Source of the DNA: Flavobacteriales bacterium
GTDB lineage: Bacteria; Bacteroidota; Bacteroidia; Flavobacteriales; Flavobacteriaceae
Assembly: GCA_011525065.1 (NCBI GenBank)
Contig: WTIY01000028.1
Coordinates: 1 to 6,339 of the forward strand
DNA length: 6,339 nucleotides
Direction of reading: 5' to 3'
Shown here piece after piece: positions 1-6,294 of this stretch. Each line of letters begins with the position of its first letter. The first letter of the stretch is position 1. The notes beneath the pieces are model-generated. The model had not been told where the DNA came from, searched no databases, and was given only the letters and a program-made list of their open reading frames with translations. A program made the translations under genes and the position numbers.

Positions 1-504
1 GTTTTAGGGGGGAGTTTGGGTGCTCGCAGAATCAATGAATTAGTGGCTACTCAGCTCGATTTTTTTGAAACTCAAAATTTAAAGCTAATCTGGCAGTGTG
101 GGGCCCATTATTTTGAGACTTACGAGGCTTACTCAACACCCAGAGTCAAGGTAATGGCCTTTATTGAGCACATGGCCAAGGCCTATGCAGCTGCCGACTT
201 GATTATATCTCGATCTGGCGCGCTTAGTGTTTCAGAGTTGGCTTTAGTGGGCAAGCCAGTGCTGTTTATTCCCTCACCAAATGTGGCGGAAAATCACCAG
301 GTCAAAAATGCCCAAGCTTTGGTTGATCAAGGGGCCGCCATTATGATTCAAGAGCCCCAATTGGATCGAGATTTTAAAACCCATTTTATGAGGCTTTTAG
401 AGGATGCGCAGATGAGGGCTTCTCTGTCAAAGGCCATAAAGGGAATGGCTCGAGAGGGAGCCACACGAGAGATTGTCGATGAAATACAAAAACTGACCCC
501 ATGA
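1..504 (+). CDS. murG: UDP-N-acetylglucosamine--MurNAc-(pentapeptide) pyrophosphoryl-undecaprenol transferase MurG, 3' part
   Basis: This is the C-terminal part (167 residues) of MurG. The frame is open from base 1 and ends at TGA 502-504; the true start lies outside the window, and the TTG at 16 is not a start. MurG is a GT-B glycosyltransferase on the inner face of the cytoplasmic membrane that transfers GlcNAc from UDP-GlcNAc to lipid I, giving lipid II. The fragment opens with the GGSLGA glycine-rich loop (fragment residues 3-8). It continues with FIEHMAKAYAAADLIISRSGA and the nucleotide-sugar-binding stretch SRSGALSVSEL (70-80), then PSPNVAENHQVKNA (91-104), which corresponds to the uracil/GlcNAc-contacting region of family members. 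MurG is usually about 360 residues, so roughly the last 45% is visible. Its stop overlaps the murC start by 4 bases (ATGA), suggesting translational coupling. Identification is firm; only the N-terminal acceptor domain is unseen. Confidence 0.96.
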   Translation, partial: VLGGSLGARRINELVATQLDFFETQNLKLIWQCGAHYFETYEAYSTPRVKVMAFIEHMAKAYAAADLIISRSGALSVSELALVGKPVLFIPSPNVAENHQVKNAQALVDQGAAIMIQEPQLDRDFKTHFMRLLEDAQMRASLSKAIKGMAREGATREIVDEIQKLTP

Positions 505-1892
505 TCAATCCGCAGTCATATCATAACCAGAAGGCCTTTATCTTTTTAGGAATTGGCGGTATTGGGATGAGTGCCTTGGCCCGTTATCTGTTGCTCTGCG
601 GTAAGGAGGTTAAAGGTTATGACCGTTCGCGATCTGAAATTACTCAATCTCTGGAAGCGCTTGGCGCAGAGATTGTGCACTCAGTCACCCCAGTCCCCTC
701 GTGGTTTGAAGCTGAACCCAATGAAGAAATTTTAGTCATTTGGACGCCGGCTTTAGCCTCAGATGACCCCTGGATGCTTCGAGCCAAATCCAGTAATGTT
801 CAGATGATCAAGCGAGCGGAGTTATTGGGTGTAATAAGTGCCCAGGCTAAAAAAACCCTTGCTGTGGCAGGAACTCACGGCAAAACGACTACTTCGAGTT
901 TATTGGCGCACATCACAGTCGAGTCAGGTGATCACGGCATTGGTTTTATGGGTGGTGTGGCTCAAAATTACCAAACTAATTTAATCGCTGGCAAAGGGAT
1001 TAAAGAACGACTTGATCAAGGAGAGCCACTTGATTTTACCGTGGTTGAGGCGGATGAATTTGACCGCTCATTCCATTGGATTAACGCCGATATCGCGTGC
1101 ATTACAAGCATGGATCCTGATCATTTGGACGTCTACCAAGATACCGATTCGTTTAATGAGGCCTTCGAGATTTTTGTCAAAGACATAAAACCGAGTCATC
1201 TGTTCATCCGAGAAGGCTTGAAATTAAGTGGAGTAAGTGTTGGTTTTTCGTCAGATGCTGAAATATGTGCAGAAAATATACGCGTGAAAAACGGGGCTTA
1301 TCGATTTGATTTGAACTTTGGTTCGGAGCTCTGGAATGACCTTATTGGACCTATGCCTGGGCGACACAATTTGAGTAATACCATCATGGCGATTGCTATG
1401 GCTCGCGTTTACGGGGTACCACAAATCACCATAAGACAGGCCCTGGGCAATTTTAAAGGCATCCAAAGACGGTTTAATCAACATGAATTGAGTCTGGATG
1501 GCGTGCTGATTGATGATTATGCGCACCACCCGACAGAATTATTGGCCTTACTACAAGGGGTCAGAGAATTTTATCCGGATCAAAATCACGTCTTGCTCTT
1601 TCAACCCCATTTGTTTAGTCGTACACGAGATTTTGGCGCCGATTTTGCGCGAGTTTTAAAACAATTTGATCGGGTCATACTCATGCCGATTTATCCAGCA
1701 CGGGAATTGCCTTTGACCGGGATAAACAGCGATTGGTTGGCAGAAATATGCGCTACGGATAGGGTGATTTCTTTAAGCGCATCAAAAGCAATTGAGGCTT
1801 TTATTATAGAGAAGGCAAATGTATACATCATGGCAGGAGCTGGAGATATTGGGACATACCTCGAAGAAATTAAATTAAAATTGAGCGCATGA
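501..1892 (+). CDS. murC: UDP-N-acetylmuramate--L-alanine ligase MurC
   Basis: This 463-residue protein has the normal length for MurC, the cytoplasmic ATP-dependent ligase that joins L-alanine to UDP-MurNAc, the first step of stem-peptide synthesis. All three Mur ligase domains are visible. The N-terminal UDP-binding Rossmann domain carries GIGGIGMSALA (residues 18-28). The central ATPase domain has the P-loop AGTHGKTTT (123-131), EADEFDRSF (183-191) and SMDPDHLDVY (203-212). GRHNLSN (287-293) lies near the start of the C-terminal domain, which continues with GIQRRF (320-325), DDYAHHPTEL (338-347), FQPHLFSRT (367-375) and GAGDIG (446-451). The DDYAHHPTE and RRF signatures separate MurC from MurD, MurE and MurF. 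The ATG at 501 is chosen because it overlaps the murG stop and leaves a short lead before the Rossmann motif. The bases before it show no Shine-Dalgarno sequence. The end overlaps ftsQ by 4 bases. No key motif is missing. Confidence 0.97.
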   Translation: MINPQSYHNQKAFIFLGIGGIGMSALARYLLLCGKEVKGYDRSRSEITQSLEALGAEIVHSVTPVPSWFEAEPNEEILVIWTPALASDDPWMLRAKSSNVQMIKRAELLGVISAQAKKTLAVAGTHGKTTTSSLLAHITVESGDHGIGFMGGVAQNYQTNLIAGKGIKERLDQGEPLDFTVVEADEFDRSFHWINADIACITSMDPDHLDVYQDTDSFNEAFEIFVKDIKPSHLFIREGLKLSGVSVGFSSDAEICAENIRVKNGAYRFDLNFGSELWNDLIGPMPGRHNLSNTIMAIAMARVYGVPQITIRQALGNFKGIQRRFNQHELSLDGVLIDDYAHHPTELLALLQGVREFYPDQNHVLLFQPHLFSRTRDFGADFARVLKQFDRVILMPIYPARELPLTGINSDWLAEICATDRVISLSASKAIEAFIIEKANVYIMAGAGDIGTYLEEIKLKLSA

Positions 1893-2602
1893 AAGTAAAT
1901 TGGTTTTTGGTTAAAATGATTTTGATATCGGCCTTTTTGTTTTTTCTAATGGCCTTTTCCTATCAACGAAATCACGCCAGAAGTACAAGAAATCTCGAGG
2001 TGCGTTTTGTTGAGAATTCACAGCCGTTTATGGCCATTGATTCGGTTAATAAATTGTTAATACAAAATGACGACAGTCTTGCGAGCATCCTTAAAGAAAC
2101 TTTAGCTTTGAAAGAGATGGAAGCCCGGTTGACGCAGCATCCTATGGTGTATCAGGCTCAGGTTTTTATCTCAATCGATGGAAATATTGGGGCGAAAATT
2201 AAGACAAAACGACCCATCGGTCGCGTCTTATCGGAACCTGGTTTTTACATCGATGAACAGGGACAACCAATGCCACTTTCAAATCGTTACACTGCACGAG
2301 TGCCAATAGTCACTGGTCCAGTTTTGTTGCATTTAGAGGCCTTGAAAAAAGTACTGTTGACCCTGAGAGATGATGATTTTTTTGGTCCTAGGATTACAGA
2401 GGTTGCCGTAAAGGAAGATGGAACATTCGAGCTGAGATTACGCCATGAAAATTATTTTTTGTGTTTGGGCCCGTCGACCGATTTAACAAGGAAGCTGAGA
2501 AATTTTAAAGCTTTTTATCAAAGTATGGAAGGGGACCCAGAGCAAATGAAGTACAAAAAAATTGATTTGAGATTTAACAACCAGGTGGTGGCCACCGAAT
2601 AA
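1889..2602 (+). CDS. ftsQ: Cell division protein FtsQ (DivIB family), short Bacteroidota type
   Basis: This 237-residue bitopic membrane protein is the FtsQ-type divisome scaffold that links early division proteins with the FtsL/FtsB and FtsW/FtsI synthase complex. A very short cytoplasmic end (about 4 residues) precedes one hydrophobic segment (about 5-25, WFLVKMILISAFLFFLMAFS). A POTRA-like region follows (about 35-110), including LTQHPMVYQAQVFISIDGNI and the family-like strand KIKTKRPIGRV. The beta domain runs to the end and closes with KKIDLRFNNQVVA (223-235), an ending typical of FtsQ in this phylum. Sequence similarity to proteobacterial FtsQ is low, so the call rests on topology, this ending and the position between murC and ftsA. 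The ATG overlaps the murC stop (ATGA), and an A/T-rich stretch rather than a Shine-Dalgarno sequence precedes it. It is slightly shorter than the roughly 276-residue E. coli protein, mainly because the cytoplasmic tail is shorter. Confidence 0.92.
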   Translation: MKVNWFLVKMILISAFLFFLMAFSYQRNHARSTRNLEVRFVENSQPFMAIDSVNKLLIQNDDSLASILKETLALKEMEARLTQHPMVYQAQVFISIDGNIGAKIKTKRPIGRVLSEPGFYIDEQGQPMPLSNRYTARVPIVTGPVLLHLEALKKVLLTLRDDDFFGPRITEVAVKEDGTFELRLRHENYFLCLGPSTDLTRKLRNFKAFYQSMEGDPEQMKYKKIDLRFNNQVVATE

Positions 2603-2606
2603 AATT

Positions 2607-3947
2607 ATGGGACACGAGAACATAGCCGTAGGTCTGGATATTGGAACCACAAAGATTGTGGCCATGATCGGTCGCAAAAATGAATTTGGTAAAATGGAAA
2701 TTTTGGGCATTGGTAAGTCCAAAAGCCTGGGCGTCCATCGCGGTGTGGTCAATAACATTACCCAAACCATTCAATCGATTCAACAAGCTGTTCAAGATGC
2801 AGAAAGCAGTTCTGGGATGTCCATCAGTGATGTTGTTGTAGGCATTGCCGGCCAGCATATTCGCAGTCTGCAGCACAGCGATTACATTACCCGTGCCAAC
2901 AGTGACGAAGTGATTCATGACGACGACATTGATCGATTGTGTAACCAAGTTCACAAGTTGGTCATGCTTCCTGGAGAGGAAATCATCCATGTTTTGCCCC
3001 AGGATTTTAAGGTCGATGGTCAGGCTGAAATCAAAGAACCCATTGGAATGTATGGAGGTCGTCTTGAGGCCAATTTCCATGTGGTGGTAGGTCAAGTTTC
3101 CTCCATCCGCAATATTGGTCGATGTGTCAAAAGTGCCGGGCTCGATTTATCGGGCATCACCCTAGAACCTCTGGCCTCATCCAATGCTGTATTGAGTCAG
3201 GAGGAAAAAGAGGCTGGTGTTGCGCTTATTGACATTGGTGGGGGAACCACGGATTTGGCCATTTTTAAGGATGGCATCATTCGTCATACCGCGGTTATAC
3301 CTTTTGGGGGTAATGTGATCACTGAGGACATTAAAGAAGGCTGTTCAATCATCGAAAAACAGGCCGAATTGCTCAAAATTAAATTTGGTTCGGCATGGCC
3401 CGGTGAAAATAAAGACAACGAAATTGTGTCAATTCCCGGATTGCGCGGTCGAGATCCCAAAGAGATCAGTCTCAAAAATTTATCGAAAGTCATTCATGCC
3501 CGTGTGGTTGAAATCATCGAGCAGGTGTACCTAGAAATCAGGAATTACGGTCATGAGGAACAGAAGAAAAAATTAATTGCGGGAATTGTCCTTACCGGCG
3601 GAGGATCACAACTGCGTCATTTAAAGCAATTGGTCGAGTACATCACGGGAATGGATACACGCATAGGCTATCCCAATGAACATTTAGCGGGGGATAGCGA
3701 TAGTGAAACCACGAGTCCGATGTTCGCGACTGCCGTGGGATTGGTTTTGACCAATCTGAATAAAAAAAATAGAACACACGCCTCAGCTAGGCCAAAAGAA
3801 ATCGATGAAGATTTAGACTTTACGAGTTCAGATCAAGAGAATGAAGAAGTAAGTGCTGAAACGGAGGCCCAAGATTCAGTCAATCAAAGAGGATTTTTTG
3901 ACAAATGGGCCGATAAGTTCAAGGAATTTTTAGATAACGCAGAATAA
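2607..3947 (+). CDS. ftsA: Cell division protein FtsA, actin-like membrane tether for FtsZ
   Basis: This 446-residue actin-fold ATPase binds the FtsZ C-terminal peptide and anchors Z-ring filaments to the inner membrane. The phosphate-1 motif is GLDIGTTKIVAMIG (9-22). The FtsA-specific 1C/SHS2 subdomain starts near VVVGIAGQHIRS (77-87) and runs to about residue 165. The phosphate-2 motif is LIDIGGGTTDLAIF (207-220), and the adenosine-binding loop is VLTGGGSQLRHL (328-339). After the core (about 385), a polar acidic linker (about 390-427) leads to a C-terminal amphipathic helix, GFFDKWADKFKEFL (429-442), with aromatic residues on one face and lysines on the other. This is the expected membrane-targeting sequence. 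The ATG lies 4 bases after the ftsQ stop, preceded by AATAAAATT instead of a Shine-Dalgarno sequence. The 1C subdomain and terminal helix exclude MreB, DnaK or PilM. The length is a little above that of E. coli FtsA (420), mainly because of the linker. Confidence 0.97.
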   Translation: MGHENIAVGLDIGTTKIVAMIGRKNEFGKMEILGIGKSKSLGVHRGVVNNITQTIQSIQQAVQDAESSSGMSISDVVVGIAGQHIRSLQHSDYITRANSDEVIHDDDIDRLCNQVHKLVMLPGEEIIHVLPQDFKVDGQAEIKEPIGMYGGRLEANFHVVVGQVSSIRNIGRCVKSAGLDLSGITLEPLASSNAVLSQEEKEAGVALIDIGGGTTDLAIFKDGIIRHTAVIPFGGNVITEDIKEGCSIIEKQAELLKIKFGSAWPGENKDNEIVSIPGLRGRDPKEISLKNLSKVIHARVVEIIEQVYLEIRNYGHEEQKKKLIAGIVLTGGGSQLRHLKQLVEYITGMDTRIGYPNEHLAGDSDSETTSPMFATAVGLVLTNLNKKNRTHASARPKEIDEDLDFTSSDQENEEVSAETEAQDSVNQRGFFDKWADKFKEFLDNAE

Positions 3948-3970
3948 TCATTGAATAAAGAACAACCTTT

Positions 3971-6049
3971 ATGAGTCATCAAGAATTTGGTAATATTTCA
4001 TTCGACCTGCCCAAAAATCAATCTAATGTGATAAAAGTCATCGGTGTTGGTGGTGGTGGGAGTAATGCCATTAATCACATGTTTAGCCAAGGCATAAAGG
4101 GGGTTGATTTCGTGATTTGTAATACGGATGCTCAGGCGCTCGAAAACAGTACTGTGCCGGTGAAAATTCAGCTGGGCGTCACTTTGACCGAAGGGCTCGG
4201 TGCTGGAGCGAACCCGAAGATCGGTGAACAGGCTGCTGTCGAATCAGTAGAGGAAATTCGGGCCATGCTCGCCACAAACACAAAAATGATTTTTATCACC
4301 GCAGGTATGGGGGGAGGTACGGGTACCGGAGCAGCCCCAATCATTGCCCAAATGGCTCGAGAATTAGACATCTTAACCGTGGGTATCGTTACCATGCCTT
4401 TCCAGTTTGAGGGTAAATTGCGTAACGATCAAGCCCAAATTGGAATTGAAAATCTTAGAAAGAATGTGGATTCGCTTATTGTCGTAAACAACAATAAGCT
4501 TCGGGAAGTATATGGTAATCTAGGTTTCAAAGCTGGATTTTCAAAAGCCGATGAAGTTTTAGCAACTGCAGCCCGAGGTATCGCTGAAGTTATTACCCAT
4601 CACTATACACAAAATATTGACTTAAGAGATGCCAAAACCGTATTGGCTAACAGTGGAACCGCCATCATGGGAAGCGCCAACGCCATCGGTTCTAACCGTG
4701 CAAAAGATGCCATATCAAAGGCGCTGGACTCACCCCTGTTGAACGACAATAAGATCAAAGGAGCCAAAAATGTCTTATTGCTCATTGTCAGTGGCACCGA
4801 AGAAATCACCATCGACGAAATAGGGGAAATCAGTGATTACATACAAGAGGAGGCTGGGCACAGTGCCAACATAATTATGGGGGTAGGTGAAGATCAGTCT
4901 CTCGAGGGCGCTATTTCAATTACGGTGATTGCCACAGGTTTTGATCCCGAGCAACAGAACCATATTGTGCATACAGAAGCCAAACGAATTATTCATACCC
5001 TTGAAGAGGAGCAAAGGGCGGCCGTGGAACTCAGTACAGAGGATATGCCTCAGGGGCACCTACCCAAAGAGCCCATCAATACTGGTCCGACAAATCACGC
5101 TCAGATAGAATCCATCGACCAAGCGGATGCTGATCAAGGACCGGTCATTCGACACACCTTGTTTGAGGAGGAGGAAGTTGAGCCCGCCTATGAGTCGACT
5201 CTTGTTGAAGCTGAGGGACAGGATGGGCCCGAACTTTTGAATGAGCCCTTTGAGGATTATATAGAGACCACTGAATTGATTCGCAACATTAATGTTACCG
5301 CAGAGGTCGTTGACATTAATTATCTCGCTGAGTTTCAACAAGTGAGTGTCAATGAAATTGAAGTCCATGATTTTGAGATTGTCAGTGTTGATGAACAAGT
5401 CAATGAAGAGACTCTAGAAACGAGTGTCCAAATGTCAGCCCATGACTCGCAGGATCAAATGTTGATGTTCGATCTGCCCATCAATCAACAGTCATCGGAT
5501 CACATTATGAACTTGGAAGTAGAGGTTGAGGAGGTGGAAGCTGAATCTGGGGTGGCTGATGAGATCGAGGCAGAGGAGTCGGATGCATTGGACTTATCCC
5601 CGGCAGAGCCGCAAATTGCTGCAGAGCAAACCCCCATAAGGCATGTATTGGACGATGAATTTGTTGCTCAGGAGCAGCCTGAGGTCGCTCTTGAAGAATC
5701 GCCTGCGGTTGAAGAGGAAATGACCCTTAAAACCAAAACTCAGCCAGAAAAAACACCTGCAGAAAGTCCTGAATCTATGGACCCACTGAACACGCCGATT
5801 GCTCAGCTTTTGCGCGAACGGGCCGAGGAGCGAAAACGCAAAATGAAGGAGTTCAACTATAAATTCCGCAATAGCGCCGCCAAAATTGATGAGATAGAGC
5901 GTCAGCCGGCCTACAAAAGGATGGGCATAGAATTAGAGGATACCAGTGACGTCCATGAGGAGCAAATTTCTCGAACAACAGTTAATTTAGACGATGACGA
6001 ATTGGATTTGAGATCAAACAACAGTTTCCTGCACGACAATGTTGATTAA
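3971..6049 (+). CDS. ftsZ: Cell division protein FtsZ (tubulin-like GTPase) with long acidic linker
   Basis: This 692-residue protein is the tubulin-homologous GTPase that polymerises into the Z ring. After a short lead, the GTPase domain shows VIGVGGGGSNAINHM (23-37), NTDAQAL (51-57), the tubulin signature GGGTGTG (114-120), MPFQFEGK (142-149) and the T7 catalytic loop NIDLRD (N215, D217, D220). The core ends near residue 325. A disordered-looking, Glu/Asp-rich linker (about 326-612) is much longer than the roughly 50 residues of E. coli FtsZ. A charged helix follows (613-633, RERAEERKRKMKEF), then the peptide IERQPAYKRMGIEL (642-655), which I equate with the FtsA-binding C-terminal peptide. 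A 37-residue tail ends in SNNSFLHDNVD. Flavobacterial FtsZ proteins have this layout. The ATG at 3971 lies 23 bases after ftsA, with the A-rich AATAAAGAACAA before it and no Shine-Dalgarno sequence. A terminator follows 26 bases after the stop. Confidence 0.98.
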   Translation: MSHQEFGNISFDLPKNQSNVIKVIGVGGGGSNAINHMFSQGIKGVDFVICNTDAQALENSTVPVKIQLGVTLTEGLGAGANPKIGEQAAVESVEEIRAMLATNTKMIFITAGMGGGTGTGAAPIIAQMARELDILTVGIVTMPFQFEGKLRNDQAQIGIENLRKNVDSLIVVNNNKLREVYGNLGFKAGFSKADEVLATAARGIAEVITHHYTQNIDLRDAKTVLANSGTAIMGSANAIGSNRAKDAISKALDSPLLNDNKIKGAKNVLLLIVSGTEEITIDEIGEISDYIQEEAGHSANIIMGVGEDQSLEGAISITVIATGFDPEQQNHIVHTEAKRIIHTLEEEQRAAVELSTEDMPQGHLPKEPINTGPTNHAQIESIDQADADQGPVIRHTLFEEEEVEPAYESTLVEAEGQDGPELLNEPFEDYIETTELIRNINVTAEVVDINYLAEFQQVSVNEIEVHDFEIVSVDEQVNEETLETSVQMSAHDSQDQMLMFDLPINQQSSDHIMNLEVEVEEVEAESGVADEIEAEESDALDLSPAEPQIAAEQTPIRHVLDDEFVAQEQPEVALEESPAVEEEMTLKTKTQPEKTPAESPESMDPLNTPIAQLLRERAEERKRKMKEFNYKFRNSAAKIDEIERQPAYKRMGIELEDTSDVHEEQISRTTVNLDDDELDLRSNNSFLHDNVD

Positions 6050-6057
6050 TGCGCTGT

Positions 6058-6068
6058 CACGGACCGTG
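6058..6068. other. Short perfect inverted repeat after ftsZ
   Basis: CACGG and CCGTG arms are separated by a single A, 8 bases after the ftsZ stop and just before the terminator. A one-base loop makes an RNA hairpin unlikely with full pairing. As double-stranded DNA it is an operator-like palindrome, but an 11-bp palindrome can occur by chance and no function is assigned. Confidence 0.35.
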
Positions 6069-6075
6069 TAGGCAT

Positions 6076-6107
6076 AAAAAAGCAAGCGACTTTCGCTTGC
6101 TTTTTTT
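6076..6107 (+). terminator. Rho-independent terminator of the murG-ftsZ unit, probably bidirectional
   Basis: GCAAGCGA (6082-6089) pairs perfectly with TCGCTTGC (6093-6100) around a CTT loop. Six flanking A residues (6076-6081) pair with T 6101-6106, giving a 14-bp stem and a run of seven Ts on the plus strand. The mirror T-run on the minus strand lets it also stop transcription arriving from the tRNA side. It begins 26 bases after the ftsZ stop and is the only strong terminator downstream of the cluster. Confidence 0.93.
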
Positions 6108-6124
6108 GTGCTTGATGTGACCCA
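6104..6124. repeat. 21-bp direct repeat, left copy (tRNA-Arg 3' end plus trailer)
   Basis: This stretch is identical to 6274-6294, exactly 170 bp away. It reads TTTTGTGCTTGATG followed by TGACCCA. In the right copy the last seven bases are the complement of tRNA-Arg bases 67-73, so this copy carries a tRNA 3' end without a tRNA attached. It starts inside the T-run of the ftsZ terminator. Either a tRNA-directed attachment-site scar or a relic of a tandem tRNA duplication would explain it. Confidence 0.85.
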
Positions 6125-6254
6125 TTGGATTATCAGAGATGATCCTCAGTAAGCTCAATACTGCAAATACAAAACCACGAGCTAAGGCTCGGTTCATTCA
6201 TTTTCCTACGCAAAACCCATAACCTTCGGTTTGTGTTTGCTTCGAAAAACAAAC
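6125..6254. other. Non-coding spacer with weak hairpins, no gene seen
   Basis: This stretch lies between the two direct repeats. I see no credible coding frame, no intact RNA gene and no clear promoter. It holds three small inverted repeats. GGATTATC/GATGATCC (6127-6145) forms 8 pairs, one of them G-T, with an AGA loop. AACC-(AC)-GAGC/GCTC-GGTT (6173-6194) has a 2-base bulge. AAACC/GGTTT (6213-6232) is weaker, with a shorter alternative AACC/GGTT around TTC at 6221-6231. None has a good T-tract, so none is called as a terminator. Confidence 0.6.
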
Positions 6255-6275
6255 AACCACGCCATTGGCGTGGTT
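6245..6275 (-). terminator. Terminator downstream of tRNA-Arg
   Basis: On the minus strand, AACCACGCC (complement of 6267-6275) pairs perfectly with GGCGTGGTT (complement of 6255-6263) around an AAT loop. A broken T-rich tail, GTTTGTTTTT (complement of 6245-6254), follows. The hairpin starts 12 bases beyond the mature tRNA 3' end, the expected place for a tRNA terminator. On the plus strand the same hairpin is followed by only a short T-run, TTTTG, so it acts most plausibly on the tRNA transcript. Confidence 0.85.
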
Positions 6276-6294
6276 TTGTGCTTGATGTGACCCA
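6274..6294. repeat. 21-bp direct repeat, right copy, overlapping the tRNA-Arg 3' end
   Basis: This is a perfect copy of 6104-6124. It covers the last seven bases of the tRNA (67-73, to position 6288), its trailer and the edge of the terminator stem. Identity with the left copy stops at both ends (6103 T versus 6273 G; 6125 T versus 6295 G). Overlap with a tRNA 3' end is the usual geometry of integrase attachment sites, though no integrase is present in the window. Confidence 0.85.

Noticed and set aside
1251..1529. Minus-strand open frame (92 codons) opposite murC
   Set aside because: It overlaps the conserved MurC central and C-terminal domains and has no motif or start context of its own.
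2574..3095. Long minus-strand open frame (173 codons) opposite ftsA
   Set aside because: It lies fully across the ftsQ end and the conserved ftsA coding sequence, shows no recognisable domain, and has no own promoter or neighbour. It is a by-product of ftsA codon use.
3948..3970. Promoter for ftsZ in the ftsA-ftsZ gap
   Set aside because: The 23 bases, and the ftsA end before them, contain no match to the Bacteroidota -7 element (TAnnTTTG) with an upstream TTG at suitable spacing.
5060..5398. Minus-strand open frame (112 codons) opposite the ftsZ linker
   Set aside because: It is antisense to the low-complexity acidic linker, whose codons give few stops on the other strand. Its product has no recognisable features.
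6118..6190. Possible second, degenerate tRNA-Arg gene extending from the left repeat
   Set aside because: Beyond the seven shared acceptor bases only GGATT and CCTCAG recur at similar spacing. The T arm, anticodon stem and 5' acceptor strand are not recognisable, so a tRNA pseudogene cannot be supported.
6104..6294. Two-copy repeat as a CRISPR or insertion-sequence signature
   Set aside because: There are only two copies 170 bp apart, with no terminal inverted repeats, no transposase and no spacer periodicity.
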